Source: Leptospira sp. WS92.C1 (GTDB taxonomy: Bacteria; Spirochaetota; Leptospiria; Leptospirales; Leptospiraceae). From it: DNA of 64,000 nt. Location of the stretch: NCBI RefSeq assembly GCF_040833975.1, contig NZ_CP162130.1:2502001-2566000 (forward strand), written 5' to 3'. Both the position numbers and the translations under genes were made by a program. The notes below the pieces were generated by a model. The model searched no databases. It was given only the letters and a program-made list of their open reading frames with translations, and was not told where the DNA came from. This document shows positions 12,753 through 27,345 of the stretch, piece by piece (position 1 is the first letter of the stretch; each line of letters starts with the position of its first letter).

Positions 12753-13097
12753 TTATTTCTTACCGATCTTTTCCAATTCTCTACCGATCTGTCCGGTGAG
12801 AATGTAGAAATACATCACCCAATCACCCATAAAGGATTTAAAGGGATACGTAAACGTTGCGGGGCGATTTTTTTCCACAAAGAAGTGGCCGATCCAAGCA
12901 AATAGATAACCTGAAAACAGTGCGGCAAAAATATAATACGGATTGAGATTTACAATCGCAGTCAGAATCCAACCAATCGCAAACGAAGTTCCGATAAAAT
13001 GAAGCGCACGATTTAAGGGATGGGAATGTTCTCCCAAATAAAAAGGCCAAAATTCTTTGAAAGTTGTATATGTTTTGGGTGCGGTTTCCGTTGCCAT
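12753..13097 (-). CDS. DUF962 / Mpo1-like membrane protein
   Basis: 114 aa. FKEFWPFYLGEHSHPLNRALHFIGTS carries the family's conserved His residues (EHSHPLNRALH), and IGHFFVEKNRPATFTYPF the later conserved His and the KNRPATF box. Two hydrophobic segments (about 32-50 and 52-72) plus a hydrophobic stretch near 90-102 indicate an inner membrane protein. The yeast homologue Mpo1 is an Fe-dependent dioxygenase in fatty-acid alpha-oxidation; whether this protein shares that activity is inference. Monocistronic, minus strand, between IS copy 1 and the photolyase. Confidence 0.85.
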   Translation of the reverse strand: MATETAPKTYTTFKEFWPFYLGEHSHPLNRALHFIGTSFAIGWILTAIVNLNPYYIFAALFSGYLFAWIGHFFVEKNRPATFTYPFKSFMGDWVMYFYILTGQIGRELEKIGKK

Positions 13098-13157
13098 ATC
13101 GGTTCATCCTCTTTTTTTCGATCCTACCCTTTCCGGTTTCAAAAGGCAAGCAAAGAT

Positions 13158-14687
<1,530 letters not shown>

Positions 14688-14778
14688 ACTTTTATTTTTT
14701 GGGAATTCTTTCTTAGACGCCCTCGGATCGACGTTTCGAGAAATTATAACGAATTTTCCTTTCTTTTCTTTTCAGAAA

Positions 14779-14805
14779 TTAGCACTCTCCTGGCGAAAGT
14801 GCTTG
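14779..14805 (+). promoter_or_regulatory. CIRCE element 1 (HrcA operator), partly degenerate
   Basis: TTAGCACTC, nine bases, then AAGTGCTTG. The left arm is a perfect CIRCE half-site; the right arm departs from GAGTGCTAA at three positions. It lies 91 bp before the groES start. HrcA should repress groESL here until heat shock. Confidence 0.8.
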
Positions 14806-14842
14806 ATCATTTTTCCGGGAATTTTTTTACTGGAAAAGTAAA

Positions 14843-14869
14843 TAAGCACTCTTTAACAGGAAGTGCTAA
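14843..14869 (+). promoter_or_regulatory. CIRCE element 2 (HrcA operator)
   Basis: TAAGCACTC, nine bases, then AAGTGCTAA: both arms are one substitution from the consensus TTAGCACTC-N9-GAGTGCTAA. It lies 27 bp before the groES ATG and starts 64 bp downstream of the start of element 1 (about six helical turns), so two HrcA dimers could bind on similar faces. A ribosome site AAGGAG follows at 14882-14887. Confidence 0.88.
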
Positions 14870-14879
14870 ATCATATTAT

Positions 14880-15186
<307 letters not shown>

Positions 15187-15197
15187 TTTAGGAGTGA

Positions 15198-16838
<1,641 letters not shown>

Positions 16839-16867
16839 TCATTCTCCACATTCTTTTTATTTTCGCA

Positions 16868-16902
16868 AAAGGCGGAAGAGGTTTTCCTCTTTCGCCTTTT
16901 TT
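16868..16902 (+). terminator. Rho-independent terminator of groESL
   Basis: AAAGGCGGAAGAGG, a TTTT loop and CCTCTTTCGCCTTTTTT form a long stem with one G-T pair, ending in a T-tract 30 bp after the groEL stop. Confidence 0.85.
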
Positions 16903-16943
16903 GTATTGCCAAACACGATCGTTCAAAATATTCAGAAGCTCTT

Positions 16944-17615
16944 ATGAAGAAAATATTCACGCTCTTTTTACTTTCGACTCCATTCTTAGGAATCATTTCC
17001 GAAGCCAAACAAACGATCATCGTTTCCGGAAACGGATCTTCGATCGTGCAAATCGATTACATACAACTTACCTTTTCCGTAGAAGCGGAAGATAAGGACG
17101 CTAAAGTCGCTCAAGAAAAAAATTTTGAAAGGAGCGCGGCGGTTATCAAAACTCTTTCAAAAAGTTTCAAAATCGATCCAAAAGACATTTATAGCACAGA
17201 CTATTCCCTCCAGAGAATATACTTGGAAGAAGGAAAACAAAGACCATATCTTTCCACATCCGGAATTCTTCTTAAATTGAGAAATCTGAATCTCTATAAA
17301 GATCTGCTTTTAGAATTACAAAAACAAGGCCTCAATCAAGTGAGCGGAATCGAATTCAAATCCGATAAAACGGAAAAATATGAAAAAGAAGCGTTAGTCG
17401 CCGCTTACGAAGATGCAAAAAACAAGGCCCTGATCCTTGTAAAAACAATCGGTAAAAAGGAAGTTCGGGCTTTAAAAATCATAGAATCCGATTCCATACA
17501 AACTCTTCCGATAGACCACCTCAGAAGTAAACTGGCAAACGAAGTTCAATCCCCAATTTCCGTCGGAGAGAGATACATAAATGCGAGAATTTCCGTAGAG
17601 TTCGAGGTTCAGTAG
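16944..17615 (+). CDS. SIMPL-domain (DUF541) periplasmic protein
   Basis: 223 aa. An N-terminal signal peptide (MKKIFTLFLLSTPFLGIISEA, cleavage near 21-22) is followed by a SIMPL domain: IIVSGNGSSIVQIDYIQLTFSVEAEDKDAKVAQEKN, then an ALILVKTIGKKEVRALKI segment and the closing strand INARISVEFEV. Such proteins are secreted and often oligomeric; in bacteria their role is poorly defined (oxidative-stress links in E. coli YggE). It follows the groESL terminator, so it is transcribed separately. Function unknown beyond the family. Confidence 0.8.
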   Translation: MKKIFTLFLLSTPFLGIISEAKQTIIVSGNGSSIVQIDYIQLTFSVEAEDKDAKVAQEKNFERSAAVIKTLSKSFKIDPKDIYSTDYSLQRIYLEEGKQRPYLSTSGILLKLRNLNLYKDLLLELQKQGLNQVSGIEFKSDKTEKYEKEALVAAYEDAKNKALILVKTIGKKEVRALKIIESDSIQTLPIDHLRSKLANEVQSPISVGERYINARISVEFEVQ

Positions 17616-17662
17616 AGTATTCTACTTGATTTTGAAACCGCACTCGGTTTAGTTTCACGATC

Positions 17663-18160
17663 ATGAGCAAAGAAAAGTTTCAGCAGTCCAAAAGCAACGG
17701 GATTCACAAAGAATTAGAATCCCTGGTCGGCAACTGGAAAGGTGTATCCCAGATGATGTTCGAGGAAGGAAAGGTTACCGATCAATCTCCCATTACAGGG
17801 TCCATAAAATTGGTGTTAGGTGGTCGTTTTCTTTTGCACGAATACAAGGGAAGTTTCGAAGGGGAACCCTTCGAAGGAATTGCATTCTATGGCTATCATA
17901 TCGACAAACAAAAATACGAATCCGCTTGGATCGAAAGCTTTGGAATGGGAACCGGAATCTTATTTTCGGAAGGAACACCCGGTGCGACGGATTGGTCTTT
18001 TACTGGACACTACGGAGGAGAAACTCCGGAAACCCGCTGGGGTTGGAGAACTTCGATTGAAAAAGACGGAAACAATAAACTGACGATCTTTTCCCAAAAC
18101 CTCAGACCGGACGGTGCAAAGGCGGGCGGGTTCCGTATTCTCTACGAACGGGAAACTTAG
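17663..18160 (+). CDS. DUF1579 family protein
   Basis: 165 aa, cytoplasmic, no signal peptide. LESLVGNWKGVSQMMFEEGK, LVLGGRFLLHEYKGSFEGEPFEGIAFYGYHIDKQKYESAWIESF and the closing WRTSIEKDGNNKLTIFSQN match the DUF1579 lipocalin-like beta-barrel family, often found beside stress genes. It starts 47 bp after the SIMPL gene, on the same strand, so the two may be co-transcribed. No catalytic residues can be assigned. Confidence 0.8.
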   Translation: MSKEKFQQSKSNGIHKELESLVGNWKGVSQMMFEEGKVTDQSPITGSIKLVLGGRFLLHEYKGSFEGEPFEGIAFYGYHIDKQKYESAWIESFGMGTGILFSEGTPGATDWSFTGHYGGETPETRWGWRTSIEKDGNNKLTIFSQNLRPDGAKAGGFRILYERET

Positions 18161-18308
18161 AAATTTCTTTCCAAATTTGAACGGTTCGTAAGAGAGAACA
18201 ATATTTTTACGGACCAAGCTCTAAACGAGAAATCGGATCGCAACCTCCCCATTTCACACCTAAAAATCCTTTGACTTTCTCCGTGCTACGGAAAGAAATA
18301 CTCTGGAA

Positions 18309-19568
18309 ATGAAACAAAAGGGGTATTTTCTTTCCATCGGAGCCGGAATCAATCAGGTTCCACTGATCACTTCCGCGATCCAATTGGGATATTCTGTGAT
18401 CGCAGTGGATCAAAATGATCGCGCACCGGGATTGGCTCTCGCCTCTCTTCGAATCATGGAGTCGATCACGGAATATCGTAAAATTCTAAAGGTCGTATCC
18501 GAAATTCCTATGCAGGGAACCATAGTGGGCATAGGAACCCGCTCTTACGGAAAGGCGACATACACAACTTCGTATATCGCTGATAAAATGAAACTACGTT
18601 ATGCGTCTCTTGCCTGCGTTGAAATTTGTTCAAATAAAAATCGTCTCAAAGAGGCCGCCAAAAAGGTCGGAATCCTTACTCCCGAAGGTTATGATCTTTC
18701 CGCGGGAATTTCCAAAAATCAGTTCCCTTTTGTATATAAACCTTCCCGTGGTAACGGCAAGGAAGGAATTCACACCTTTCATCATTCGGAAGAATGGGAA
18801 CAATATCTCAAATCCAAGAAAAAAACTCCCAAATCCAAAACCCTCGTATCCAAAAAGAAAAGCGGAACCGCGATTATCGAAAAAGAAGAATGGATCGCTG
18901 AAGAATACATTCCCGGATTTGAAATCACGGTTTGCGGCCTTGTACAAAACGGTGATTTTTTTCCGGCCTCCATCTCTCACAAGGACGTAACGAGTTACGC
19001 TCCTTATTTAGAAAAATCTCATATACTTCCGTTCTTACACACCGAACTGATCGGAGAAATCCTACTCAATTGTAGAGCTCTTGTTACCGCGACACAGATG
19101 AACAATTGTCCTTTTGTAGCGGAGTTTAGGATCAATCCCTTGGGAGAGATCTATCTTATCGAAACGGTTCCGGAAGTCGGTGGAGAATATCTGGCAGATT
19201 CTCTGATTCCGAATTATTTCGGTACAACTTATTTTGAAAATTTAGTCAAACTCCTGGTGGGAGAAAAAATCAAACCGTTCTCCCAGTATTCTTATCTTCC
19301 CAAAAAATACGCGGGAGTATTCTTCTCCGTGCCACCTCAAGGAAAATCAAAACTCATTCGACATTCCGAATTTTATGTTCAAGGAAAAGAAAAACTGCTC
19401 TTTGATCACAAATTAAAACAACCCGGAGACGTTTTAAAAACCGAAGACGGAAACGGAACCCGAGTCCGAAGTGTGGGACTTCTCGGTCCTACACAACAAA
19501 ATCAAACCATACAAGAATGGAAAGAATCCGTTCAACAAAGACTGGGCAGCGAGTTTGAAACCTTCTGA
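18309..19568 (+). CDS. ATP-grasp enzyme (carboxylate-amine/thiol ligase type)
   Basis: 419 aa. The N-terminal pre-ATP-grasp Rossmann-like domain (FLSIGAGINQVPLITSAIQLG, VIAVDQNDRAPG) is followed by NKNRLKEAAKKVGILTPEGY, the ATP-binding strand FPFVYKPSRGNGKEGI, the hinge WIAEEYIPGFEITVCG, and VAEFRINPLGEIYLIETVPEVGGEYLADSLIP with acidic Mg ligands. A lysine-rich insert (about 170-195) interrupts the ATP-grasp core. The family joins a carboxylate (via acyl-phosphate) to an amine or similar nucleophile. The gene heads a four-gene set (two methyltransferases and YihY) with overlapping or abutting ends, pointing to a small biosynthetic pathway. Substrate unknown. Confidence 0.82.
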   Translation: MKQKGYFLSIGAGINQVPLITSAIQLGYSVIAVDQNDRAPGLALASLRIMESITEYRKILKVVSEIPMQGTIVGIGTRSYGKATYTTSYIADKMKLRYASLACVEICSNKNRLKEAAKKVGILTPEGYDLSAGISKNQFPFVYKPSRGNGKEGIHTFHHSEEWEQYLKSKKKTPKSKTLVSKKKSGTAIIEKEEWIAEEYIPGFEITVCGLVQNGDFFPASISHKDVTSYAPYLEKSHILPFLHTELIGEILLNCRALVTATQMNNCPFVAEFRINPLGEIYLIETVPEVGGEYLADSLIPNYFGTTYFENLVKLLVGEKIKPFSQYSYLPKKYAGVFFSVPPQGKSKLIRHSEFYVQGKEKLLFDHKLKQPGDVLKTEDGNGTRVRSVGLLGPTQQNQTIQEWKESVQQRLGSEFETF

Positions 19569-20202
19569 ACCTTCTTCACAGTCGGCCTGGAACACTCATT
19601 ATACGAGAAATAAATCCAGACTTGGATATCCGGATGAAAATCTAGTTCGAATGCTTTCTCGGGTTTTTTCCGATTTTCAACAAAAGAATTTAAAACTCAC
19701 GGCCCTCGATTTCGGAGCGGGCTCCGGAAGACATTGCGTTTTGTTAAACGAACTCGGATATCAAGTGTATGCTACCGATTACACCGAAAACTCGATCAAC
19801 ACGATCTCCAGGGAATATCCGTTTGTAAAAACGTCCATCACGACGGAGCCACCCTTTCCCTTTGAGGATGCCTTTTTCGACGTCATCGTAAGCTGGGGTG
19901 TTCTTCATTACAATTCGGTCGAAGCCGCCGCAAAAATCCTAAAAGACAAAAAACGAATCCTCAAAAAAGGCGGCTACCTCGCGGGATCCGTTCGCGCGGT
20001 GGGAGACACTCATCTCCAGGCTCAAGGAAGCACGATTCAAACCCCCGATTTAAAAGGTGCTTATTCCCGTTTTTATACTTTGGAAGAATTGAAAGAGGAT
20101 CTCAAAGACTTTTCTCGAGTAGAGTTCGGATACACGGAGAGAACTCCGTTGGGAAAACTGGAAGAAAGGATCTGTCATTGGATTTTTCTGGCCAAACTCT
20201 AA
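19555..20202 (+). CDS. Class I SAM-dependent methyltransferase
   Basis: About 216 aa from a TTG at 19555. The open frame extends upstream to an ATG at 19471, but that part lies inside the ATP-grasp gene and reads like an out-of-frame shadow (WDFSVLHNKIKPYKNG). Motif I is LTALDFGAGSGRHCVLLNEL, then YQVYATDYTENSI (acidic post-I Asp binding the SAM ribose), PFPFEDAFFDVIVSWGVLHY (motif IV region) and RILKKGGYLAGSVRAVG. Starting at the TTG it overlaps the ATP-grasp gene by 14 bp, which implies translational coupling. The fold is certain; substrate unknown, probably the product of the adjacent ATP-grasp or methyltransferase. Confidence 0.8.
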   Translation: MKPSEPSSQSAWNTHYTRNKSRLGYPDENLVRMLSRVFSDFQQKNLKLTALDFGAGSGRHCVLLNELGYQVYATDYTENSINTISREYPFVKTSITTEPPFPFEDAFFDVIVSWGVLHYNSVEAAAKILKDKKRILKKGGYLAGSVRAVGDTHLQAQGSTIQTPDLKGAYSRFYTLEELKEDLKDFSRVEFGYTERTPLGKLEERICHWIFLAKL

Positions 20203-21065
20203 GCGAAACTTGTCCTTGCTGCAAGAACAGCGATTGGAAATTCCTATATCATTCCACATTTAATCATTACAATATTCCAATTTACTTATGCGAATGTTGC
20301 GGCCTACAGATTCAATATCCGAGACCGAAAGCGTCCGAACTATACACTGAAGAATACTATACCGGAAACGCCGACTTTTCGTATCGGGACGAAAGAAAGA
20401 CAGAGCGTTTTGATCGTTACGTCTGGAAGGCACGAATCAAAAACATCCAAAAGTTTAAACAAAGCGGAGAATTTTTGGATGTAGGCTGTTCCTTTGGAGG
20501 CTTTTTAAACTGTGCTCAAGAAGCTGGATTTCGCGTAACCGGGGTGGAGATTTCGCCGTATTCTGCCGAAGTTGCAAAAGCCCGTGGATTTCAAGTGTTC
20601 CAAGGAGAATTTATAGACGCGGATCTTCCTGAAAACTTTTTCGACGTAGTAACACTCGTGGAAGTGATCGAACATCTTTCGGAGCCAGCCCTCGTTTTTA
20701 AAAAATTTTTCCGAATTTTAAAACCGGGAGGACTTCTGCTTTTACAAACCGCTAACTTCGAAGGTCTACAAGCGATCGAAGCCGGATCCGCGTATCACTA
20801 CTACTTACCCGGTCATTTTTACTATTATTCCGAATCCAATCTGAAAAAAATTCTTGATCAATCCGGATTTACCAATCACATCACATATCCCGGAGTCGAT
20901 TTTTCGCTCTTAGCAAAATTACTCAAGTCGCGGGGAAGTTTCCAATCGTTGAAAGAATATTGGAAATGGATTCGAATCTCGATCTATCATTGGAAGAGCA
21001 AATTTAAAAAAAAAGGCAGGCCCTTGACTTCTTCGATGGTGTTATACAGCTTTAAGGCGGAATGA
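20178..21065 (+). CDS. Zinc-ribbon class I SAM-dependent methyltransferase
   Basis: 295 aa. The N-terminal CPCC...CECCG (about 12-41) is a four-cysteine zinc-ribbon-like module as seen in sugar C-methyltransferase-like enzymes, followed by LQIQYPRP. The methyltransferase core (from about 85) has FLDVGCSFGGFLNCAQEAG (motif I), VTGVEISPYSAEVAKARG and FFDVVTLVEVIEHLSEP with the IEH triad, then FRILKPGGLLLLQT. It overlaps the preceding methyltransferase by 25 bp. The small-molecule or glycan substrate is unknown. It ends 3 bp before the YihY gene. Confidence 0.85.
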   Translation: MDFSGQTLSETCPCCKNSDWKFLYHSTFNHYNIPIYLCECCGLQIQYPRPKASELYTEEYYTGNADFSYRDERKTERFDRYVWKARIKNIQKFKQSGEFLDVGCSFGGFLNCAQEAGFRVTGVEISPYSAEVAKARGFQVFQGEFIDADLPENFFDVVTLVEVIEHLSEPALVFKKFFRILKPGGLLLLQTANFEGLQAIEAGSAYHYYLPGHFYYYSESNLKKILDQSGFTNHITYPGVDFSLLAKLLKSRGSFQSLKEYWKWIRISIYHWKSKFKKKGRPLTSSMVLYSFKAE

Positions 21066-21068
21066 ACG

Positions 21069-23318
21069 ATGTTACATCTTTTAAAACCAGGTTGGTTGAC
21101 CGATTCCGATAAGATACCCGAAAAAGGACTTCTCAGAATCTTCGTGCTTTTTATCCGAGTCATCGTCGGTTCCGCTTATCGCTTCATCAAAGACAACTGT
21201 TTGATGCAGGCTTCGGGAATTTCATACACCACAATCGTTTCCTTGATTCCTATGTTGATAGTAGCTCTTTCTTTGATCACAATCACTTCCGGTCTGGAAA
21301 ACAGAAAAGAGGAAATCTTTGATACTATTAACGGTTTCATTTTGCAAAGCAATCTCAACGTCGACATCAATACGTATTTAGAAGCAATCGGGGATTTGAT
21401 CGATACGGCAAGTCAGATCGGGGCGATCGGTTTTGTGATTCTCGTTTTTTCGGCGACGGCGGTATTACGATCTCTTGAAAACGCATTTAACGGAATCTGG
21501 AGAATCAGCTCAAGCAGATCTTTATTTCAAAAATTAGTTTTTTACTTTTTTGTTTTGGCGATCGGACCTCTTCTTTTCGTGATCGGAGAAGGTGTTGCCG
21601 AAAAGGCCATCGATTTTTTCAGACCGCCGCACTACTTTTCAATGGAAAGAGATTTCACAGGAAAAATCTGGGTTGCCGGGGAAAACGGCACTCTCTTTCG
21701 AATGGATGGAAATCTCAAACGAGACTACTCGATTCGAGATGATGAGATTGATTTTGAAAATATGAAATGCCTCGATAATCTCGGAGGCAGACTCGATTTT
21801 TGCAAAAAACCGGAACTAAACGAATCCGATTTTATCAAGATCAAAATCAAGGAAGGAATGATCTATGTACTTTCCTTAAAGGGAGTCCTGCTCGTCCGAC
21901 CGGTGGAATCCTCCGTTTGGACGCTGACTTCTTTTGAAGGAGTCGAGCTAAAAGATATGGAAGCGGTAAATCAAAATAACATTTTTATTGTATTCAAAAA
22001 TGGAGAAGTTCTTCATTATATTCCGGAAGGAATTTCCTTTAAACCGATATTTAAAGATCGATTAAAAATGAACGCGGCCAGAGTTTATTTTCCGGATGCA
22101 CTCAACGGATACATCGTCGACGAATCCGGAACAGTCTGGACGAGTAACGACGGAGGATTTAACTTCTTTCCAAACCGTCTGACACATTTAGAATTTCATG
22201 ATATACATAAGGCGGAGAACGGAAACATCTTCTTAGCGGGAGAAAGAGGAATTTTATACCGATCCAAGGACGGTGGAAATAGCTGGATCGAGCTTAGCCA
22301 TAAGCGTTACAACTTTGTAAGAGTCTGGTCTTTTACCGGAACCGATACGATGGAGTTATTTGTGATGGACAGTCTCGGCCATATTTTGATTTCCACGGAC
22401 GAGGGTGATCACTGGAATCCGTTTTACACTCCTATGAACGGAAAGTTATGGGCCAATATTCTTTTGGAAAGAAAGGAAAACGGCAAAATTCGAATGCTCA
22501 ATGTGGGAGAATATCGCACGGTCAGCATCACGGAATCCAAGGATCAAAAATTTTCCACAAACCTTGTGACCGGAGGTGATAGCGTATTTTCCATCTATTC
22601 TTTTTTAAGAATATCATTCCCTCTTTCTGGAATCTGGTTGTTCTTTCTCAGTCTTTACTCTTTGATACCGAACACAAAGGTGCCACTCAAAGCATCCGCG
22701 GTCGGAGCCGCAGTAACCGGTATCATATTTCTCGTCTTTCTCTGGGGATTTCAGGTATATCTGTCCTCATTTAGCGAAACGACGATGATCATCTATAAGG
22801 CATTGGCTGCGATTCCGATTTTTTTATTGGGAGTATATTCTCTTTCCTTAATAGTATTATTCGGAGCCGAGATAACGGCCTCCTTACAATACAGAGAAAG
22901 ATATCTCGCGCCGTTACATTCCGTAGAGGCGATGCATTCCTCTCCAAGCAATGAATTCAGAAAATTGATTCTAACTTTAAAAACCGCGTATCTGATTCAA
23001 AAAGAAAAAAAGGTCCCCTCTTCTTCTTTGCAGCTTTCCGCGCATTCCGGTTTAAAGGAGGAAGAGATACCGATTCTTACAAAAAGACTTTGCGAGTTGG
23101 AATTCCTTTCGGAAACGAAAAAAAATGAGTTTGTTCCGATCGCGTCACCCACAGACCTAAGTTTGGGCGACATATATCGAAAAATTCCGGAACCGCTTTT
23201 GACCGGAGACAAGGAGTTCAATCTATTCCCGGGCAATCTCCATTCTAAAATTGAAAAGACGGAAGATAAACTTCAGAGCGATTTAGACGGAATTTATTTT
23301 TCTGATCTGATCGTTTGA
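21069..23318 (+). CDS. YihY/BrkB-family membrane protein with inserted propeller-like domain
   Basis: 749 aa, about twice the usual YihY length. Residues 20-185 hold the N-terminal YihY half (FIKDNCLMQASGISYTTIVSLIPMLIVALSL, then TASQIGAIGFVILVFSATAVLRSLENAFNGIW). Residues 512-612 hold the C-terminal half, with PLKASAVGAAVTGIIF and LLGVYSLSLIVLFGAEI. Between them, about 186-505 is a hydrophilic beta-rich insert with Asp-box repeats SNDGGFNF (359), SKDGGNSW (399) and STDEGDHW (442), typical of Ycf48/BNR beta-propellers; it follows a membrane helix and is probably periplasmic. A charged C-terminal tail (620-749) may form a winged-helix-like domain. Last gene of the ATP-grasp/methyltransferase set. 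Role unknown. Confidence 0.85.
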   Translation: MLHLLKPGWLTDSDKIPEKGLLRIFVLFIRVIVGSAYRFIKDNCLMQASGISYTTIVSLIPMLIVALSLITITSGLENRKEEIFDTINGFILQSNLNVDINTYLEAIGDLIDTASQIGAIGFVILVFSATAVLRSLENAFNGIWRISSSRSLFQKLVFYFFVLAIGPLLFVIGEGVAEKAIDFFRPPHYFSMERDFTGKIWVAGENGTLFRMDGNLKRDYSIRDDEIDFENMKCLDNLGGRLDFCKKPELNESDFIKIKIKEGMIYVLSLKGVLLVRPVESSVWTLTSFEGVELKDMEAVNQNNIFIVFKNGEVLHYIPEGISFKPIFKDRLKMNAARVYFPDALNGYIVDESGTVWTSNDGGFNFFPNRLTHLEFHDIHKAENGNIFLAGERGILYRSKDGGNSWIELSHKRYNFVRVWSFTGTDTMELFVMDSLGHILISTDEGDHWNPFYTPMNGKLWANILLERKENGKIRMLNVGEYRTVSITESKDQKFSTNLVTGGDSVFSIYSFLRISFPLSGIWLFFLSLYSLIPNTKVPLKASAVGAAVTGIIFLVFLWGFQVYLSSFSETTMIIYKALAAIPIFLLGVYSLSLIVLFGAEITASLQYRERYLAPLHSVEAMHSSPSNEFRKLILTLKTAYLIQKEKKVPSSSLQLSAHSGLKEEEIPILTKRLCELEFLSETKKNEFVPIASPTDLSLGDIYRKIPEPLLTGDKEFNLFPGNLHSKIEKTEDKLQSDLDGIYFSDLIV

Positions 23319-23325
23319 AAAACGA

Positions 23326-23330
<5 letters not shown>
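23306..23330. terminator. Bidirectional hairpin between convergent yihY-like and flgJ genes
   Basis: TCTGATCGTTT and AAACGATCAGA form a perfect 11-bp stem with a GAA loop. It covers the stop codons of both converging genes. T-rich DNA follows on the plus side only after about 15 bp, so it is a moderate intrinsic terminator in either direction. Confidence 0.65.
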
Positions 23331-23810
<480 letters not shown>

Positions 23811-23814
<4 letters not shown>

Positions 23815-24893
23815 TGTATCTCCAGTTCAGCGTGTAACGCGCCCGATTTTTTAAGAGCTTCCAGAATCGCGATGATATCCCGGGTGGAGGCGCCCACCTT
23901 GTTTAAGGCCTCGACAACGTCTCCTACGCTTGTAGATTCCTCTATGAGAAACGAACTTTTCTGCGGTTCCTGTTCTTTACCCAACCAGTTGCGTCTTCTA
24001 TTTTTATCGGTCACGGATAAATTTAAACCGGAACGGGAAACGGCGACTTCTTCGATCGTGATGTTTCCACCCATTACGATCACTCCGGTTCTTTCGTTGA
24101 TGACAACTCTCGGTTTTACCTGAGTTTCAACGGTTAGATTTTCAATATCGGATAGCAAATTTAAAAATGTGTCCGATTTGTTCTCAAAAGTTTTACCGAG
24201 AACGATGTTGATCTCCGAAGGAGAAACGGGAATCACAGACTCCGGAGCGATTCCGTATTTGCCCGGAAGAATGGAACGGATCTGAGAGATCACCGAATTG
24301 AGAGTCGTAAAGTCCTGATCTTCAAGTTGTATCTGAACTCTTTCCGAAGAATAAAAATTCTGATCCAATTCCTGTTCTACGATCGCTCCTCCATGTACGA
24401 GACCGACTGTCTTTTTGTTACCTCGACCGCTACTACCCCGTTCTTGTTCCTGTCTTCCTCCGAACGAAATTACCCCGGACGCAACCGCAAAGATTTTATC
24501 ACCCGCAGTCTTCAGAGGGGATTGTAAAAGAACCCCTCCTTCCAAAGACTTAGCGTCACCGATAGAGGAAACGACCACGTTCAACTTGTCGCCTTTTCTG
24601 GAATAGGTCGGAAGCGTCGCGGTGATCAAAACGGAGGCGATGTTTCTGGTTTGATCGGGTTTGAGATTGGCTTCGACTCCGAGATTTTTGAGATAATTCT
24701 TCATACTCTCGGAAGTAAACGGAGTTTTACTGTCTCCGGTTCCGGGAAGACCGACTACGATACCGTAACCTACGATCTGATTTTCACGAACACCTTCGAT
24801 TCTTGCGATATCCTTCAATCTTAGCTCCGCGGAATTCAGAGAAAATACCGAAAGAACAAAAAGAATGCAATAAATAGAATATTTCAATTTCAT
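23811..24893 (-). CDS. flgI: Flagellar basal-body P-ring protein FlgI
   Basis: 360 aa, full family length. A signal peptide (MKLKYSIYCILFVLSVFSLNSA) precedes LRLKDIARIEGVRENQIVGYGIVVGLPGTGDS, the family N-terminal signature, and RVVINERTGVIVMGGNITIEEVAVS near the C-terminus, followed by VVEALNKVGASTRDIIAILEALKKSGALHAELE. FlgI forms a ring around the rod in the peptidoglycan layer. It overlaps flgH and flgJ by 4 bp each, so translation is coupled. Leptospires keep FlgI though their flagella stay in the periplasm. Confidence 0.97.
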
Positions 24894-25608
24894 TGTGATT
24901 CCCCGAGAAGTCGGTTAATTTGGTTTAGAATCAACCGTTGTTTTTCTTCCTCGGAAAGTTCCGCCTTGATCGTAACGGATCCGTCCGGGTTGGTCACTGT
25001 CTTCAGTGCGATGGGGGGATTGATCTGTTTGGGATTGATTTTTCCGCTGTATGTGATTTGAAGATTTGCGACCTTATCGCTATCCAGGGAGGAATCTTTT
25101 TCCACAAATTCGGGAGCGACGGTTCCGGCAAGGACCAGACTGTTCTCTTCTCCGTTGATCACGCTCACTTTCTGACCTTGGATAGTAAGTAAACCCGTGT
25201 TCGGATCGACCGCGGTCACGAGCGCGGTAAGATTTCCTTTGATCTTTCCGACGGATTTGATCTTTCCCTTATTTTTGCGAGTGATCGTACGATCGTTGTT
25301 ATACGAAGGCATATCTGGAATGATTTTTTTATCGGGCATTGCTTTGAGAGTCAAAGTCTCGTCCGTGTTCGATTCGAGTTCGAACTCCGCCTGAAGCCCG
25401 TTTCTGATCTTGATATAAAGTGGAGAACCTACTTTGATACTCTGGCGGACCGAATACGGATTTTTATCCGTCCAGAGAGAGGATTCCTGGGCTTTGAGTC
25501 CAGAGCCTTTTTCCGTAAAAATTACAAATATAAGAAGAATGTAAACTATGGAAACTCCCAAAATCCTCGGGATTAAACTTAAAATCATGTTTCGGATAGA
25601 ACCCCGTT

Positions 25609-25612
<4 letters not shown>
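24890..25612 (-). CDS. flgH: Flagellar L-ring protein FlgH homologue, without lipobox cysteine
   Basis: 240 aa. Residues 13-35 are a hydrophobic leader (ILGVSIVYILLIFVIF), followed by SLWTDKNPYSVRQSIKVGSPLYIKI. The central part (TRKNKGKIKSVGKIKGNLTALVTAVDPNTG, INGEENSLVLAGTVAPEFVE) matches the FlgH barrel region, and KVANLQITYSGKINPKQ fits the C-terminal half. Canonical FlgH is an outer membrane lipoprotein; this protein contains no cysteine at all, so it cannot be lipidated. That fits a flagellum that never crosses the outer membrane. It overlaps flgA and flgI by 4 bp each. Assignment rests on motifs and operon position. Confidence 0.82.
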
Positions 25613-27337
<1,725 letters not shown>

Positions 27338-27345
27338 GTATTCAA

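Noticed and set aside
19471..19554. N-terminal extension of the first methyltransferase
   Set aside because: This part lies inside the ATP-grasp gene in another frame and has no family similarity; TTG at 19555 is a better start.
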